A stretch of DNA of 64,000 nucleotides, taken from JABDKJ01 sp964609215. GTDB lineage: Bacteria; Bacteroidota; Bacteroidia; Flavobacteriales_D; JABDKJ01. Location of the stretch: NCBI GenBank assembly GCA_964609215.1, contig CAZSQZ010000014.1, forward strand, positions 23,301 to 87,300. Direction: 5' to 3'. The position numbers and the translations under genes were made by a program. Below are positions 17,914 through 27,185 of this stretch, one piece after another; the stretch's first letter is position 1; every line of letters begins with the position of its first letter. Below the pieces are notes generated by a model. That model saw only the letters and a program-made list of their open reading frames with translations. It was not told the DNA's origin and made no database searches.

Positions 17914-18999
17914 TTGAAAAAAGTTCTGGTAATAAGCGATTATAGTAAGCTACATTCCACAAGACCCGAGGCCAGCATATTTATTGAACTCGCTAAAAAA
18001 GGTTACGAGATTCATATCATGACCTATGAAAATTCTCCGCTAGAGAAACAATTTTTGGAGGTTGGTATTTCTGTAATCCCATTTCATCCAAGCAAGAAAT
18101 TTGATGAAAAGGAAACAGAACGTATTAGAGAATACCTCATCAAGCATTCTATTGAAATTTTGCAATTGTACAATAGCAATGCAATTATTCAGGGCTTGAA
18201 GGCAGCAAAAGGACTTGATGTGAAAATTGTATTGTACCGTGGCTTTGCTGGAAACATTTATTGGTACGACCCTTCTTCATACTTTAAGTTTTTGCATCCG
18301 AGAGTAGATGCTGTTGTTTGCAATTCAAAAGGAGTTGAGTCTTATTTAAGAAAGCAATTGATATTTAACAAGAGCAAGGCTATTACCATAAATAAGGGCC
18401 ATAATATAGAGTGGTATCAAAACTGTGAAGCACATGATATTCGTAAGGAATTGGGCTTGAGTAAAGATGCTTTCCTTCTGGTAAACGTGTGCAACAATAG
18501 AAAAATGAAAGGCATTCCTTATTTAATCAAAGCTATGAGCATGATAGATTCCAATCTGGATATTCATTTGTTACTGATTGGCAGGAATATGGAGGATAAA
18601 GAAAACAAAGCAGAACTGGATGGAAATAAGAACAGAGATAAAATTCACATCCTGGGCTTCAGGAATGACACATTGTCTATTGTTAAAGCATGTGATTGCT
18701 TTGTTTTACCTTCAATAATGGGAGAATCTATTACCAAATCCGTAATTGAAGCTATGTCTTTGGGGATAGCTCCTATTATCACAGATATTCCAGGGAATGA
18801 GGAGTTGGTAGTGGATGGTAAAAGCGGCCTGGTAGTTCCTTCAAAAAATTCCACTGCATTATATGAGGTTATACTAAAGCTATACACTAAGCATGAACTA
18901 AAATCCAAAATTTCAATACAGGCAAAAGAGCATATTGAGAAAAATCTAAACTACAAAAAGACTGCTGAAGAGATGGCCTTGCTATATGAAGGTCTTTAA
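17914..18999 (+). CDS. glycosyltransferase, GT4-like
   Basis: A 361-residue GT-B enzyme. The N-terminal Rossmann half starts directly (KKVLVISDYSKLHSTRPEA), and the C-terminal half has 'LLIGRN', 'HILGFRNDTLSIVKACDCF' and the acid/acid loop MGESITKSVIEAMSLG followed by PIITDIPGNEELV, typical of family 4 retaining glycosyltransferases. The start is TTG at 17914; no ATG lies near the beginning of the domain. The sugar and acceptor are unknown. It is an isolated gene, not in a polysaccharide cluster. Confidence 0.85.
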   Translation: MKKVLVISDYSKLHSTRPEASIFIELAKKGYEIHIMTYENSPLEKQFLEVGISVIPFHPSKKFDEKETERIREYLIKHSIEILQLYNSNAIIQGLKAAKGLDVKIVLYRGFAGNIYWYDPSSYFKFLHPRVDAVVCNSKGVESYLRKQLIFNKSKAITINKGHNIEWYQNCEAHDIRKELGLSKDAFLLVNVCNNRKMKGIPYLIKAMSMIDSNLDIHLLLIGRNMEDKENKAELDGNKNRDKIHILGFRNDTLSIVKACDCFVLPSIMGESITKSVIEAMSLGIAPIITDIPGNEELVVDGKSGLVVPSKNSTALYEVILKLYTKHELKSKISIQAKEHIEKNLNYKKTAEEMALLYEGL

Positions 19000-19385
19000 T
19001 TTTTAATGATCGTATTGTCCTCATTAAAGAATTAGATCTGTTTCAAAAAAGGAGGCTTAGGAATGCATTTTTACAGTTAATTATTGATTAAATGGCCTAA
19101 CAATTAAGCAACAGTTACAATGGATAAATCGTTTAATAAAAGTTGGAAACAAACATGATGTAGATTACATCAGTAGAATTTTAAATGCATATGAAAATCT
19201 ACTTGAACTAAGTAATATCAAGGCCTAGAAAAACCATTCAAAGCTATTTTAGAAGACCAATTTAAAATGAACAATATCCATTTTGTGCATGTTAAGTTAT
19301 GTATATTTTAGCATTTGGGGACATTTACGTGATACTTAAGCCCTACATTTGAACCATCAGATAAATTAAAATTTAAAATAAAGAT
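19000..19385. other. 386-base stretch without an intact gene
   Basis: Between the glycosyltransferase and the lipoprotein. The middle holds traces of a decayed reading frame (19088-19311). The final 70 bases presumably carry the promoter of the next gene, but I find no clear TAnnTTTG box. No RNA gene or terminator was recognised. Confidence 0.5.
19088..19311 (+). pseudogene. possible decayed reading frame
   Basis: Two short open stretches in adjacent frames read as coding-like helical sequence. The first runs 19088-19225 (TIKQQLQWINRLIKV ... ENLLELSNIK) and stops at 19226; one base out of frame, 19225-19308 continues (LEKPFKAILEDQF ...). A single-base frameshift would join them. Neither has a proper start. 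I do not recognise the family. It may be a gene remnant or chance. Confidence 0.25.
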
Positions 19386-19910
19386 ATGAAACGAAATATT
19401 TTAACACCGATAGTCATCTTTAGCATAGCTATAATTGGCTTCTCATCATGCGAGTTGGTTGAGTTGGAGGAAATGCAACAAACAGTTACAATGCCAGACC
19501 CTGATGATCCAGACGATCCTCCAATCATGGTTCCTACTTCTATTCCTAGTAACACAGATACTTTAATTCAGTATTTGACAAACGGAAGTTCTAAAACATG
19601 GAATGCATTGGCATTTACCATTGAAGATATTTCAGGTCTTCAGGAATGTCGTTTAGACGATGTTATTGAACTTAACATTGATGGCACTTATTCCTATGAT
19701 GGAGGTAACGTTTTATGCGGAGCAGAAGACGATGCTCAATTTCAACAGGGAACATGGACATTTTCTGCACAAAATGCGCAATTCGTATTTGATGCCGGCA
19801 CTTCAAATGAGGCTGTTATGGAATTAACAGGACTTGACAAAAGTACTGCTGCAATTGAAAGCAGTTATTTTGGATTGGAAGTTTTGGGTGTGTATAACAA
19901 CATGGAATAG
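19386..19910 (+). CDS. lipoprotein, lipocalin-like
   Basis: A 174-residue lipoprotein: signal peptide with lipobox (GFSSC near residue 21), a Pro/Asp-rich linker (PDPDDPDDPP), then a beta-rich domain with KTWNALAFTIED, 'LNIDGTYSYDGGNVLCG' and 'QGTWTFSAQNAQFVF', the pattern of lipocalin-like domains of Bacteroidota lipoproteins. Two Cys (about 80 and 105) may pair. It precedes the DUF547/barrel gene by 5 bases, so the two are likely co-expressed and may work together at the outer membrane. Function unknown. Confidence 0.65.
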   Translation: MKRNILTPIVIFSIAIIGFSSCELVELEEMQQTVTMPDPDDPDDPPIMVPTSIPSNTDTLIQYLTNGSSKTWNALAFTIEDISGLQECRLDDVIELNIDGTYSYDGGNVLCGAEDDAQFQQGTWTFSAQNAQFVFDAGTSNEAVMELTGLDKSTAAIESSYFGLEVLGVYNNME

Positions 19911-19915
19911 GAAAA

Positions 19916-21487
19916 ATGAAAAAGCTAGCCTTAATCCCAATTTTCTGTTTTGTTAGCATATTCAGTTTTGCGCAAAAACAGGCAGAGCTTAACCAATTTT
20001 TGGATAAGACGGACATCTTCCTTGGTAAGTATGTTATTAACGATAAAGTTGACTACGATCAAATTATCAAGAGCCCTAAATTGTTAGATGAGTTGGTGTC
20101 TGAAATCGCAGATTTCAATGTCCCTTCTCTAGACATGGAACAAAAGAAAGCTTTTTACATCAATGCGTATAACATTTTAGTTATTGATGGAATAGTAGAT
20201 AATTACCCTACCAAATCTCCACAGGAAATAAAAGGTTTTTTTGATCAAAAGAAACATTCTGTTGGGACTAAGAGATTTACTTTAAATGAGTTGGAAAAAA
20301 AGGAGCTTATTCCAGATACTGAAGATGCGCGTTTGCATTTTGTATTGGTTTGCGGAGCCTTAGGTTGCCCTCCAATTGCTGGTGAAGCATATAGACCTGA
20401 AACATTGGATCAGCAAATGGATAAGAGAACAAAAATGGCTCTTAACGATCCTAACTTTATAAGGGTGAATACTGCGAAGCGAACGGTTGGGCTTTCTCAA
20501 ATATTTGATTGGTATAAGTCTGATTTCACAAAAACGGGTAATACGGTTCTTGAATACATTAATAATTACCGTACCAAATCTATTCCTAAAAGTTATAAGA
20601 AGAGTTTCTACACTTATGACTGGTCTTTGAATGATATTTCAAGTACTTCTTCAACAGGAATAGAGTCAAGTCAGCTTTCTAATGTGCAAGCTTTTACACC
20701 TAGTGTGTTGCTTAAGAAGGGACAATTTGAGGTGAATAATTTGAACAACCTTTATACGCAGACGGCTATTCGCGATAGAGCAGGAGATGAGGTTGCTTTA
20801 CCAGAAACCCAAACTTTCTTAACCAATTTATTCCAGATTTCTTACGGTATTTCTGAGAATTCACGAATTAATGTGGGCTTGGATTTCATGATTAACTCTG
20901 CTTACTATGACAGCGAACAAAATTCTCCATTGAATTTATTTTCTCCTGGTGATGGTTTTTCAAGAGTTGCATTGAGCGGAATAGGACCGAGAATTAAATT
21001 TACCCCTTTTCCTAAAATAACGGGATTATCTGTACAAAGTACATTTTTCTTTCCGGTAGCTGGGAATTTAGAATCTCCGAGATTTACAGCTCATGATCGG
21101 TTTACTTGGATGACGCAGTTTTTTTATGACCATGCGTTTAGCAGTAAGTTTAGATTATTTTTGGAGGCTGATTTCCTATACAGAATCAAAAGAAATGAGA
21201 ATCAATTAAACTTTTTCAGGACCCCTGTAACAGGTGTATTGAGTTACTTCCCTGAAGAAAATACTACCTTGTTTTTCTTACTGCAACATTCGCCTGCTTT
21301 TGGTAATGCTACCAACGGGTTTGATACGGCTTTTGGACAGTTAAGATGGTTTACTCAATATGGTATTGGTGGTAAATATCAGCTGAGCTCAAAATTGGGA
21401 CTTGAAATCTCTTATTCAGATTTCTTCCTTTCAAGAGGTGATGGTGCGGGTAATGCCTATAACCTTGGGTTCAGGTATATATACTAA
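19916..21487 (+). CDS. DUF547 domain fused to an outer-membrane barrel-like domain
   Basis: A 523-residue secreted protein (signal peptide cut after SFAQ). Residues about 30-225 are a DUF547 domain, recognised by 'KAFYINAYNILVIDGIVDNYP', 'FTLNELEKKEL' and 'HFVLVCGALGCPPI', the last with the conserved Cys. From about 250 the sequence changes to alternating amphipathic strands with aromatic girdles (ISYGISENSRINVGL, MTQFFYDHAFSSKF, LGFRYIY at the end), as in an outer-membrane beta-barrel; the C-terminal aromatic residue fits. DUF547 proteins are usually separate and of unknown function. The fusion would place the domain at the outer membrane. Confidence 0.7.
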   Translation: MKKLALIPIFCFVSIFSFAQKQAELNQFLDKTDIFLGKYVINDKVDYDQIIKSPKLLDELVSEIADFNVPSLDMEQKKAFYINAYNILVIDGIVDNYPTKSPQEIKGFFDQKKHSVGTKRFTLNELEKKELIPDTEDARLHFVLVCGALGCPPIAGEAYRPETLDQQMDKRTKMALNDPNFIRVNTAKRTVGLSQIFDWYKSDFTKTGNTVLEYINNYRTKSIPKSYKKSFYTYDWSLNDISSTSSTGIESSQLSNVQAFTPSVLLKKGQFEVNNLNNLYTQTAIRDRAGDEVALPETQTFLTNLFQISYGISENSRINVGLDFMINSAYYDSEQNSPLNLFSPGDGFSRVALSGIGPRIKFTPFPKITGLSVQSTFFFPVAGNLESPRFTAHDRFTWMTQFFYDHAFSSKFRLFLEADFLYRIKRNENQLNFFRTPVTGVLSYFPEENTTLFFLLQHSPAFGNATNGFDTAFGQLRWFTQYGIGGKYQLSSKLGLEISYSDFFLSRGDGAGNAYNLGFRYIY

Positions 21488-21584
21488 ATTGAATTTCAAA
21501 AAATTGTGAAGTTGGTTGAGGAGAGAAAGTTTGACAGTTAGGGATTAATAGTTTCTGGTTAGGTGTTGGTAATCGAGTTAGAAA

Positions 21585-21735
21585 TCAGAAACTATAAACT
21601 CCTAACTTTTCAATTATAAACCAAGAACTAACTCCAAACTATAAACCAGGAACTAGAAATTCTTAACCAGGAACTTAAAACTCTTAACCAGGAACTTAAA
21701 ACTCTTAACCAGGAATTAGAAATCAGGAACTAGAA
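21585..21735. repeat. degenerate 21-bp tandem repeat
   Basis: Two exact copies of a 21-base unit (CTTAACCAGGAACTTAAAACT) lie at 21662-21682 and 21683-21703, followed by a diverged copy at 21704-21724; upstream is a looser series of 'aac(c)aggaacta / aactataaac' units. It fills the space between the convergent DUF547 and T9SS genes. No function is evident. Confidence 0.75.
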
Positions 21736-21758
21736 ACCCCCAACCATAGCAAATCCAT

Positions 21759-22511
21759 TTACAGGCTAGATTTAATAATGGGCATTCTTGCTCTTGCTGT
21801 TCCCTGAATAACTACTAAATGGTATAATCCAGCAGGTAAGCCATCGGAATCAAGATCTAAATAATTTTCTTCAGCAACTTGATTAAGCGTTCCTTTTTTG
21901 ACCAATCTTCCCTGTACATCAAATAGGTTCCAGGAAATGTTTTCAGGACAAGAGGAGAGAATCTTAGAGGTGAATGACTCACTATGCGGGTTCGGATAAA
22001 CGCTTAAATCTAAACATCCATTATCTTCTATTTCTGGAATATCGGAGATGATTGCATCTTCTACGCCTATTCTCAACTCTGAAAACCCAACGCAGTCCCC
22101 TCCATGATTAGACAGCGCAGTAATGATCATATATTTTGCAGTAAGTCCTGTAAAGTCAGGCCCCTGAAATCCTTCATAGGTGCTTATGCCTGGAGCTTCC
22201 GGAAAATTAAAATTTCCCCATTCCGTCCATGTTACACCATCTACAGAATAATCTATTACCACTTCGTTCATTCCATTTTCTGTACTACCCGGAATATTTA
22301 AATTCCAAATTGTACTCACGCCCAAAGAATAGGTATGGTGAAAATCATAGAATATCCAATGTCCATTTCCTCTTGCCGAATTTGGATTCATAGAAGCTTC
22401 ACAAGAAATCCATGAGTCAAACCAGTTTCCATTATGTCTATCCTCAAAACATTGAGCTATGCTTGCTTGTGCAAGAATTAAAATCACGAAAATTATGCTA
22501 ATCTTTTTCAT
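21759..22511 (-). CDS. T9SS-secreted protein, discoidin-like
   Basis: A 250-residue protein: signal peptide (cut after SIAQ), a beta-rich domain of about 130 residues, and a T9SS sorting domain (LSVYPNPHSESF near 172 to the end). The body contains 'WIFYDFHHTYSLGVSTIWN', 'VIDYSVDGVTWTEWG' and 'GFSELRIG', which resembles F5/8-type (discoidin-like) domains that bind carbohydrate or surfaces. It is the last gene of the DUF1800-DUF1501 operon, ten bases after DUF1501, so it may be a surface partner of those proteins. Confidence 0.75.
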   Translation of the reverse strand: MKKISIIFVILILAQASIAQCFEDRHNGNWFDSWISCEASMNPNSARGNGHWIFYDFHHTYSLGVSTIWNLNIPGSTENGMNEVVIDYSVDGVTWTEWGNFNFPEAPGISTYEGFQGPDFTGLTAKYMIITALSNHGGDCVGFSELRIGVEDAIISDIPEIEDNGCLDLSVYPNPHSESFTSKILSSCPENISWNLFDVQGRLVKKGTLNQVAEENYLDLDSDGLPAGLYHLVVIQGTARARMPIIKSSL

Positions 22512-22521
22512 TCTTGTTCGA

Positions 22522-23925
22522 TTAAATGTTCATGAAACCTATAGGTTGACCAGCACTCAAGTCTGAGAAGTTGGCAACGTTAGGAAATATTGAATTCAAG
22601 TCTGAATTGGAAACTCCAAACCACTGACCTAATTCAGAAAAATATTGATCTGCTGAAAGGGTAGGAATTAAAACTCCACCACCAACCTCAAGCGGATTTC
22701 CCAATTCGAGAGATGGAAACTGTCCATAAATATCTCCACCATTTACAGCGCCTCCCATAACCATTACATTTCCACCCCAGGCATGATCGGTTCCATTTCC
22801 ATTAGAGGTCAATGTCCTTCCAAAATCAGAAATGCTAAAGGTGGTCACTTCATTCTGTAAATTAATTTCTGTCATAGCAGCATTGAATTCACCTAAGGCA
22901 ATATCCACTTCCGTTAACATCGCCTCTTGAGACATTGTCAGCTCATCATGATGATCCCAACCATCATAATTCACAAAGAAAATTTGTCTACAAAAACCGA
23001 GACCCTCTCTGGCCTGCATAGTCTTTGCGATCATTCTAAACTGCTGAGACAATTGATTATCTGAGAAGTTGGTTTGCAAAGCTGGAGTATTCGATAAGGC
23101 TTCATTAAATTCTAATGTTGCATCCCTTGAATTTCTGATGGTATTTACATAGGTCTTTTTATAAATATCTTGATAAGTAGCATCCAACATATTATCCAAT
23201 GCCTGCGTTCTCAATTGTTCATAGATCCAACCATCGGGATTATAGCCTTCTATTCCCAAAGCTCCATCCTGACTGATAGCATATTCAATTGTACCATCGC
23301 TTTGCTGAAACACATTGGTTCCAGAAAGGGAGATATTCATGGAAATATTTTGATTGGCATTCATGCTCTGAACCAAATCTGCCATTCTTCCACCCCATCC
23401 TGTTGACGCTCTTTCGTGAGGTCTTCCTGTCATCCATTGCTGGGTTTGATCTGAGTGTGAAAATAAGCCCAAAGGTAAAGGGTGAATTCCGCTGAAATAC
23501 TGGTTTTTTGTGGTGGGCTCAACCAGATTACCAATGTTTGTAATAAAGGCTAAATTCTGATTAGAGAACATGGATTGCACCTGTGTCATAGCAGGGTGAA
23601 TACCATATAATTGACCATCGGGATTTAGAGCCGAAATAGGGAGAATATCCGTTTGAGGAATAGCCAGATTAGAACGGGTTATCGCATATTGACCGTATTC
23701 ATCATTTCCTCTTGGGATAAGCATATTAAAGGAATCATTTCCACCTCCCATTAGTAAACAAACCAATGCTTTATAGTTTGAATTGAGCATTGAATTATCA
23801 ATAGCTGCTGCATTCAAAGCCTTTAAGTTTATAAGCGAAGAAAACAAGGTTGTTGTTCCTAATGCAGCACAACTTGCTTGTCCTAGAAATTTTCTTCTTG
23901 AAATATCTTTGCGATCTTTACTCAT
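22522..23925 (-). CDS. DUF1501 family protein with Tat-type signal
   Basis: A 467-residue protein with a twin-arginine signal (ISRRKFLGQ near 9-17), so probably exported folded. DUF1501 features are 'LVCLLMGGGNDSFNMLIP' near residue 50, 'FVNYDGWDHHDEL' and 'TTFSISDFGRTLTSNGNGTDHAWGG'. The family belongs to the alkaline-phosphatase/sulfatase-like fold; enzymatic activity is not established. DUF1501 and DUF1800 genes are regularly neighbours, as here (8-base gap), suggesting a shared role. Confidence 0.9.
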   Translation of the reverse strand: MSKDRKDISRRKFLGQASCAALGTTTLFSSLINLKALNAAAIDNSMLNSNYKALVCLLMGGGNDSFNMLIPRGNDEYGQYAITRSNLAIPQTDILPISALNPDGQLYGIHPAMTQVQSMFSNQNLAFITNIGNLVEPTTKNQYFSGIHPLPLGLFSHSDQTQQWMTGRPHERASTGWGGRMADLVQSMNANQNISMNISLSGTNVFQQSDGTIEYAISQDGALGIEGYNPDGWIYEQLRTQALDNMLDATYQDIYKKTYVNTIRNSRDATLEFNEALSNTPALQTNFSDNQLSQQFRMIAKTMQAREGLGFCRQIFFVNYDGWDHHDELTMSQEAMLTEVDIALGEFNAAMTEINLQNEVTTFSISDFGRTLTSNGNGTDHAWGGNVMVMGGAVNGGDIYGQFPSLELGNPLEVGGGVLIPTLSADQYFSELGQWFGVSNSDLNSIFPNVANFSDLSAGQPIGFMNI

Positions 23926-23933
23926 GGCTGTTC

Positions 23934-25757
23934 TTATTTTAAAATTGCATAATCTGGACTAACCATAATTAAGTATAAGGCTAAGCGAACTCTAAGTTCT
24001 AAAAAACTCTGGCCTGTATTACTTCCGGTAATCTCAGAAATCGTCTCCTTAATAATTCCTCTTGTCTCTTCTGTTAGTTGTCCATTGGTGTAAACAACAT
24101 CCAAGTGATTTATAAGAACTTCTGGTTCCTGCGCCAAAGTTTCCAATTCATTATAATTGATAAATACGTTTTCAACACCTTCTTCAAAATTCCACATCAA
24201 AGCCCAGTTATTAAAAACATAAATACTATTCATGAATCCAACGCTGGTTCTGGAATTGTGTATTTGAAATTCTGGTGCAACTAAACCCGCGTTTGCAATA
24301 TCTCCAGCGGGTTGGTAACTAGGTGTGAAAAAATTGAATACGGATGGAGCAGCTAATGGTCCTTGTCCTGTTAATTGCAAAAATTCTATACCTGAGTTCC
24401 AATATAAATCATCTGGAGCCAACTTATCGTTTGCTCTTGCATATTGGAAATACCTCAACATGGGCTCTCTTAATTTCCCATGAAAGGATTCATTCAACCA
24501 TGCACAGCTTCTGGCTTCTTCATCCAATAAAATAGCTTTGATAACAGCTTTCATATCTCCTCTGACACCATTACCATTGTCTTCAAAAGCCAGTGCAACT
24601 TTTTCTATGTATTCTGGTGAAGGATTGGATTTAACCAGATTTTGAATTAATCTTAATGCTAGAAATGGCCCTACATTATTATGATTGAATAAATGATTAA
24701 CAGTCATTTCTATATCGAGCATTCCATCTTGCCCCGCTGGTATTACAAATCCATTTAATAATTCTTTGGAACTTTGATCGTGCCATTCATCATACATTGC
24801 CATGGGCTCTGAACGCACGGTCAAATAGAAGATCTCACCAAACATAGGTTCATCAACCCAGGGGTTTTCTATTATCGCACCAGGTCCCAAACCAGTAAAA
24901 ACCTGTGCAAATTCCTTTATATCATCATTATCATAAGTTGGAATGAGATTATCCTCAGCATCCAATACTTCAGATCCGTCCATATTTAATTCATGCAATC
25001 CAATGGAAAATAATTGCATAATCTCCCGAGCATAATTTTCATCTGGATGGATATTAAGTGAAGGGATTTCCAATGGGTTATTAAAATGACTTAAATACCT
25101 TCCCATCATTGGGTTCAGCGTTACATCAAGTAATAAATCTTCATAATTACCAAAGGCATTATCTAAAAGGATATCATAATAGGCCCCCAAACCATAACCG
25201 TAATCATATAATTCCGATCGAGCAGAAATAACCAATATTTCGCTTAGTGCCAGAGCTACTCTTTGTCTTAGCAAATCTTCATTGAACATATTATTATGCC
25301 AAAGCCCATAATAAAAATGGTGTCCAAATGGCCCGAAGAAATCATCAGGATCTCCACCATTTTGAACGAATATTCCCTTGGCTAAATTAAATGCAGAATC
25401 TGTTGCCTGAAACATAGACGCATAAGGCTTGGTAAATTGATCATCTATCCAGGCTTCAAAATCCATTTCTGCTACCTGCTCAATATATTCTCTATTGGCG
25501 CCTAATGTAGCTTGGCTCAAAAAACGAGCCGTTTCAAATAACCTGGCATCCATTCCACTTCCATTCAGTGTTTGTTCACCAGATGCTACTTCATCCCAGG
25601 CATTAGGTGAAAAACTGCTGCTGGTAATGAAATTTATACCTTGGCTATTACCTCCGCCTATATAATCTTCATACACCTGAGCGCTGAGATTTGAGAATAA
25701 CGAAATTGATAGGGATAAAAGGGCGAGTTTTAGTGTGGCTTTAAAAAGCATATACAT
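23934..25757 (-). CDS. DUF1800 family protein
   Basis: A 607-residue secreted protein (signal peptide cut after LSAQ). DUF1800 is recognised by 'ARFLSQATLGANREYIE', 'LRQRVALALSEILVIS', 'NYAREIMQLFSIGLHELN' and 'LVKSNPSPEYIEKVALAF'. The family is of unknown activity and is typically encoded beside DUF1501, as here. Start: ATG at 25757 or, two codons later, at 25751; both keep the signal peptide. First gene of a three-gene minus-strand operon with DUF1501 and a T9SS protein. Confidence 0.9.
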   Translation of the reverse strand: MYMLFKATLKLALLSLSISLFSNLSAQVYEDYIGGGNSQGINFITSSSFSPNAWDEVASGEQTLNGSGMDARLFETARFLSQATLGANREYIEQVAEMDFEAWIDDQFTKPYASMFQATDSAFNLAKGIFVQNGGDPDDFFGPFGHHFYYGLWHNNMFNEDLLRQRVALALSEILVISARSELYDYGYGLGAYYDILLDNAFGNYEDLLLDVTLNPMMGRYLSHFNNPLEIPSLNIHPDENYAREIMQLFSIGLHELNMDGSEVLDAEDNLIPTYDNDDIKEFAQVFTGLGPGAIIENPWVDEPMFGEIFYLTVRSEPMAMYDEWHDQSSKELLNGFVIPAGQDGMLDIEMTVNHLFNHNNVGPFLALRLIQNLVKSNPSPEYIEKVALAFEDNGNGVRGDMKAVIKAILLDEEARSCAWLNESFHGKLREPMLRYFQYARANDKLAPDDLYWNSGIEFLQLTGQGPLAAPSVFNFFTPSYQPAGDIANAGLVAPEFQIHNSRTSVGFMNSIYVFNNWALMWNFEEGVENVFINYNELETLAQEPEVLINHLDVVYTNGQLTEETRGIIKETISEITGSNTGQSFLELRVRLALYLIMVSPDYAILK

Positions 25758-25945
25758 CCATTTAAATTTAAAAAAGCATGTAAATAGTTTATTTCTTAAA
25801 AATAATAGGAATAACTAAGCATATAACGGAATTTTCAAAAATTGTATCACATTACATGAATCTAGAATTCCCGTATTTGACCACTCCGACAAAGAATGGT
25901 TTAAGCTAAAAGACGAACAATAAGATAAAAAAGTTACTTTTTCTA

Positions 25946-27136
25946 CTATACTTCTTCAAATTTAGGAACCACAACTTTTACTTTTTCAGCGCATTCATTT
26001 GCTTTTTTTCGCAGTTCAAGCATATCGCAATTCAGATCATCATAACAAAGAATTACTGCCATTCTTCTATTTTCTCTTGTGGATGGCTTTCCAAAAATTC
26101 TGATGTCCGTTTTTTGTTTAGATAAAGCTTCTTCAACACCCTGATAACTTGGCCAACCATAATACTCGCTATCTGCCAATATAACTGAACTTACTCCTGC
26201 CCTGTTCAAGGTTATTTCCGGTATTGGCAGTCCTAAGATTGCACGTGCGTGCAATTCGAATTCATTTAAGTTCTGTGTACCTGCAAGTGTTGCCATACCT
26301 GTATCATGAGGTCTTGGCGAAAGTTCTGAAAAGTAAACACCGTCTGCGGAAATAAAAAATTCTACTCCCCAAATTCCGGCTCCACCTAAAGCCTTTGTCA
26401 CTTTTTCTGCCATCTCTTCGGCCTCTTTTATATCCTCATCTCGTAAAATACATGGCTGCCAGCTTTCTTGATAATCACCTCTCTCCTGACGGTGCCCTAT
26501 TGGAGGACAAAACAAAGTATTGCCATTTTTTTGACTTACTGTGAGCAATGTAATCTCCGTATGAAACGCTATAAACTCTTCAATAATTACTTCCTTCAAA
26601 TCTCCACGACTTCCTTCGATTGCATAATTCCAACAGGTTTGAATATCATCTTCACTCTTTACTATGGATTGTCCCTTACCAGAAGAAGACATCAATGGTT
26701 TAACGACACAGGGAATTCCAATTTCCTTAACTGCAATTTTAAAATCCTCCATATTATCAGCATAGAGATATTTTGCCGTTTTCAAACCTAAGTCTTTTGC
26801 TGCAAGGTCTCTGATCAACTTTCGGTTCATGGTAAAGTTTGCCGCCTTTGCGCTAGGTACAACATTAAATCCTTGTTCCTCATACGCAAAGAAACGCTCT
26901 GTCCGAATGGATTCTACTTCTGGAACAATTAAGATAGGATTGTGTTTTACTACTACTCTATCCAGATCCTGAGCATTGAGCATATTAATGACCTCAAACT
27001 CATCTGCAACTTGCATTGCAGGAGCATTTTCATAATTATCGCAAGCAACAACATATTTTCCCAATCTCTTTAACGCAATGACTAATTCCTTTCCCAACTC
27101 TCCTGAACCCAGTAGAAGTATTTTTTCCTTTGACAT
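25946..27136 (-). CDS. purT: formate-dependent phosphoribosylglycinamide formyltransferase
   Basis: A 396-residue ATP-grasp enzyme of usual PurT length. It uses ATP and formate to formylate GAR in the third step of purine synthesis, instead of folate-dependent PurN. Visible features are the N-terminal 'ILLLGSGELGKELVIALKRLG', 'VPEVESIRTERF', the ATP-grasp loop 'CVVKPLMSSSGKGQS', 'GIWGVEFFIS' and 'SELSPRPHDTGMATL'. Cytoplasmic. It is monocistronic and divergent from the DUF1028 gene across 49 bases. Confidence 0.95.
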   Translation of the reverse strand: MSKEKILLLGSGELGKELVIALKRLGKYVVACDNYENAPAMQVADEFEVINMLNAQDLDRVVVKHNPILIVPEVESIRTERFFAYEEQGFNVVPSAKAANFTMNRKLIRDLAAKDLGLKTAKYLYADNMEDFKIAVKEIGIPCVVKPLMSSSGKGQSIVKSEDDIQTCWNYAIEGSRGDLKEVIIEEFIAFHTEITLLTVSQKNGNTLFCPPIGHRQERGDYQESWQPCILRDEDIKEAEEMAEKVTKALGGAGIWGVEFFISADGVYFSELSPRPHDTGMATLAGTQNLNEFELHARAILGLPIPEITLNRAGVSSVILADSEYYGWPSYQGVEEALSKQKTDIRIFGKPSTRENRRMAVILCYDDLNCDMLELRKKANECAEKVKVVVPKFEEV

Positions 27137-27185
27137 ATTCTGTTATATCTTTAAGAGTCAAAATTAACCCAATAAGCAAGAAAAC

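Noticed and set aside
21585..21735. CRISPR array
   Set aside because: Repeats are directly adjacent with no unique spacers, degenerate, and no cas genes are present.
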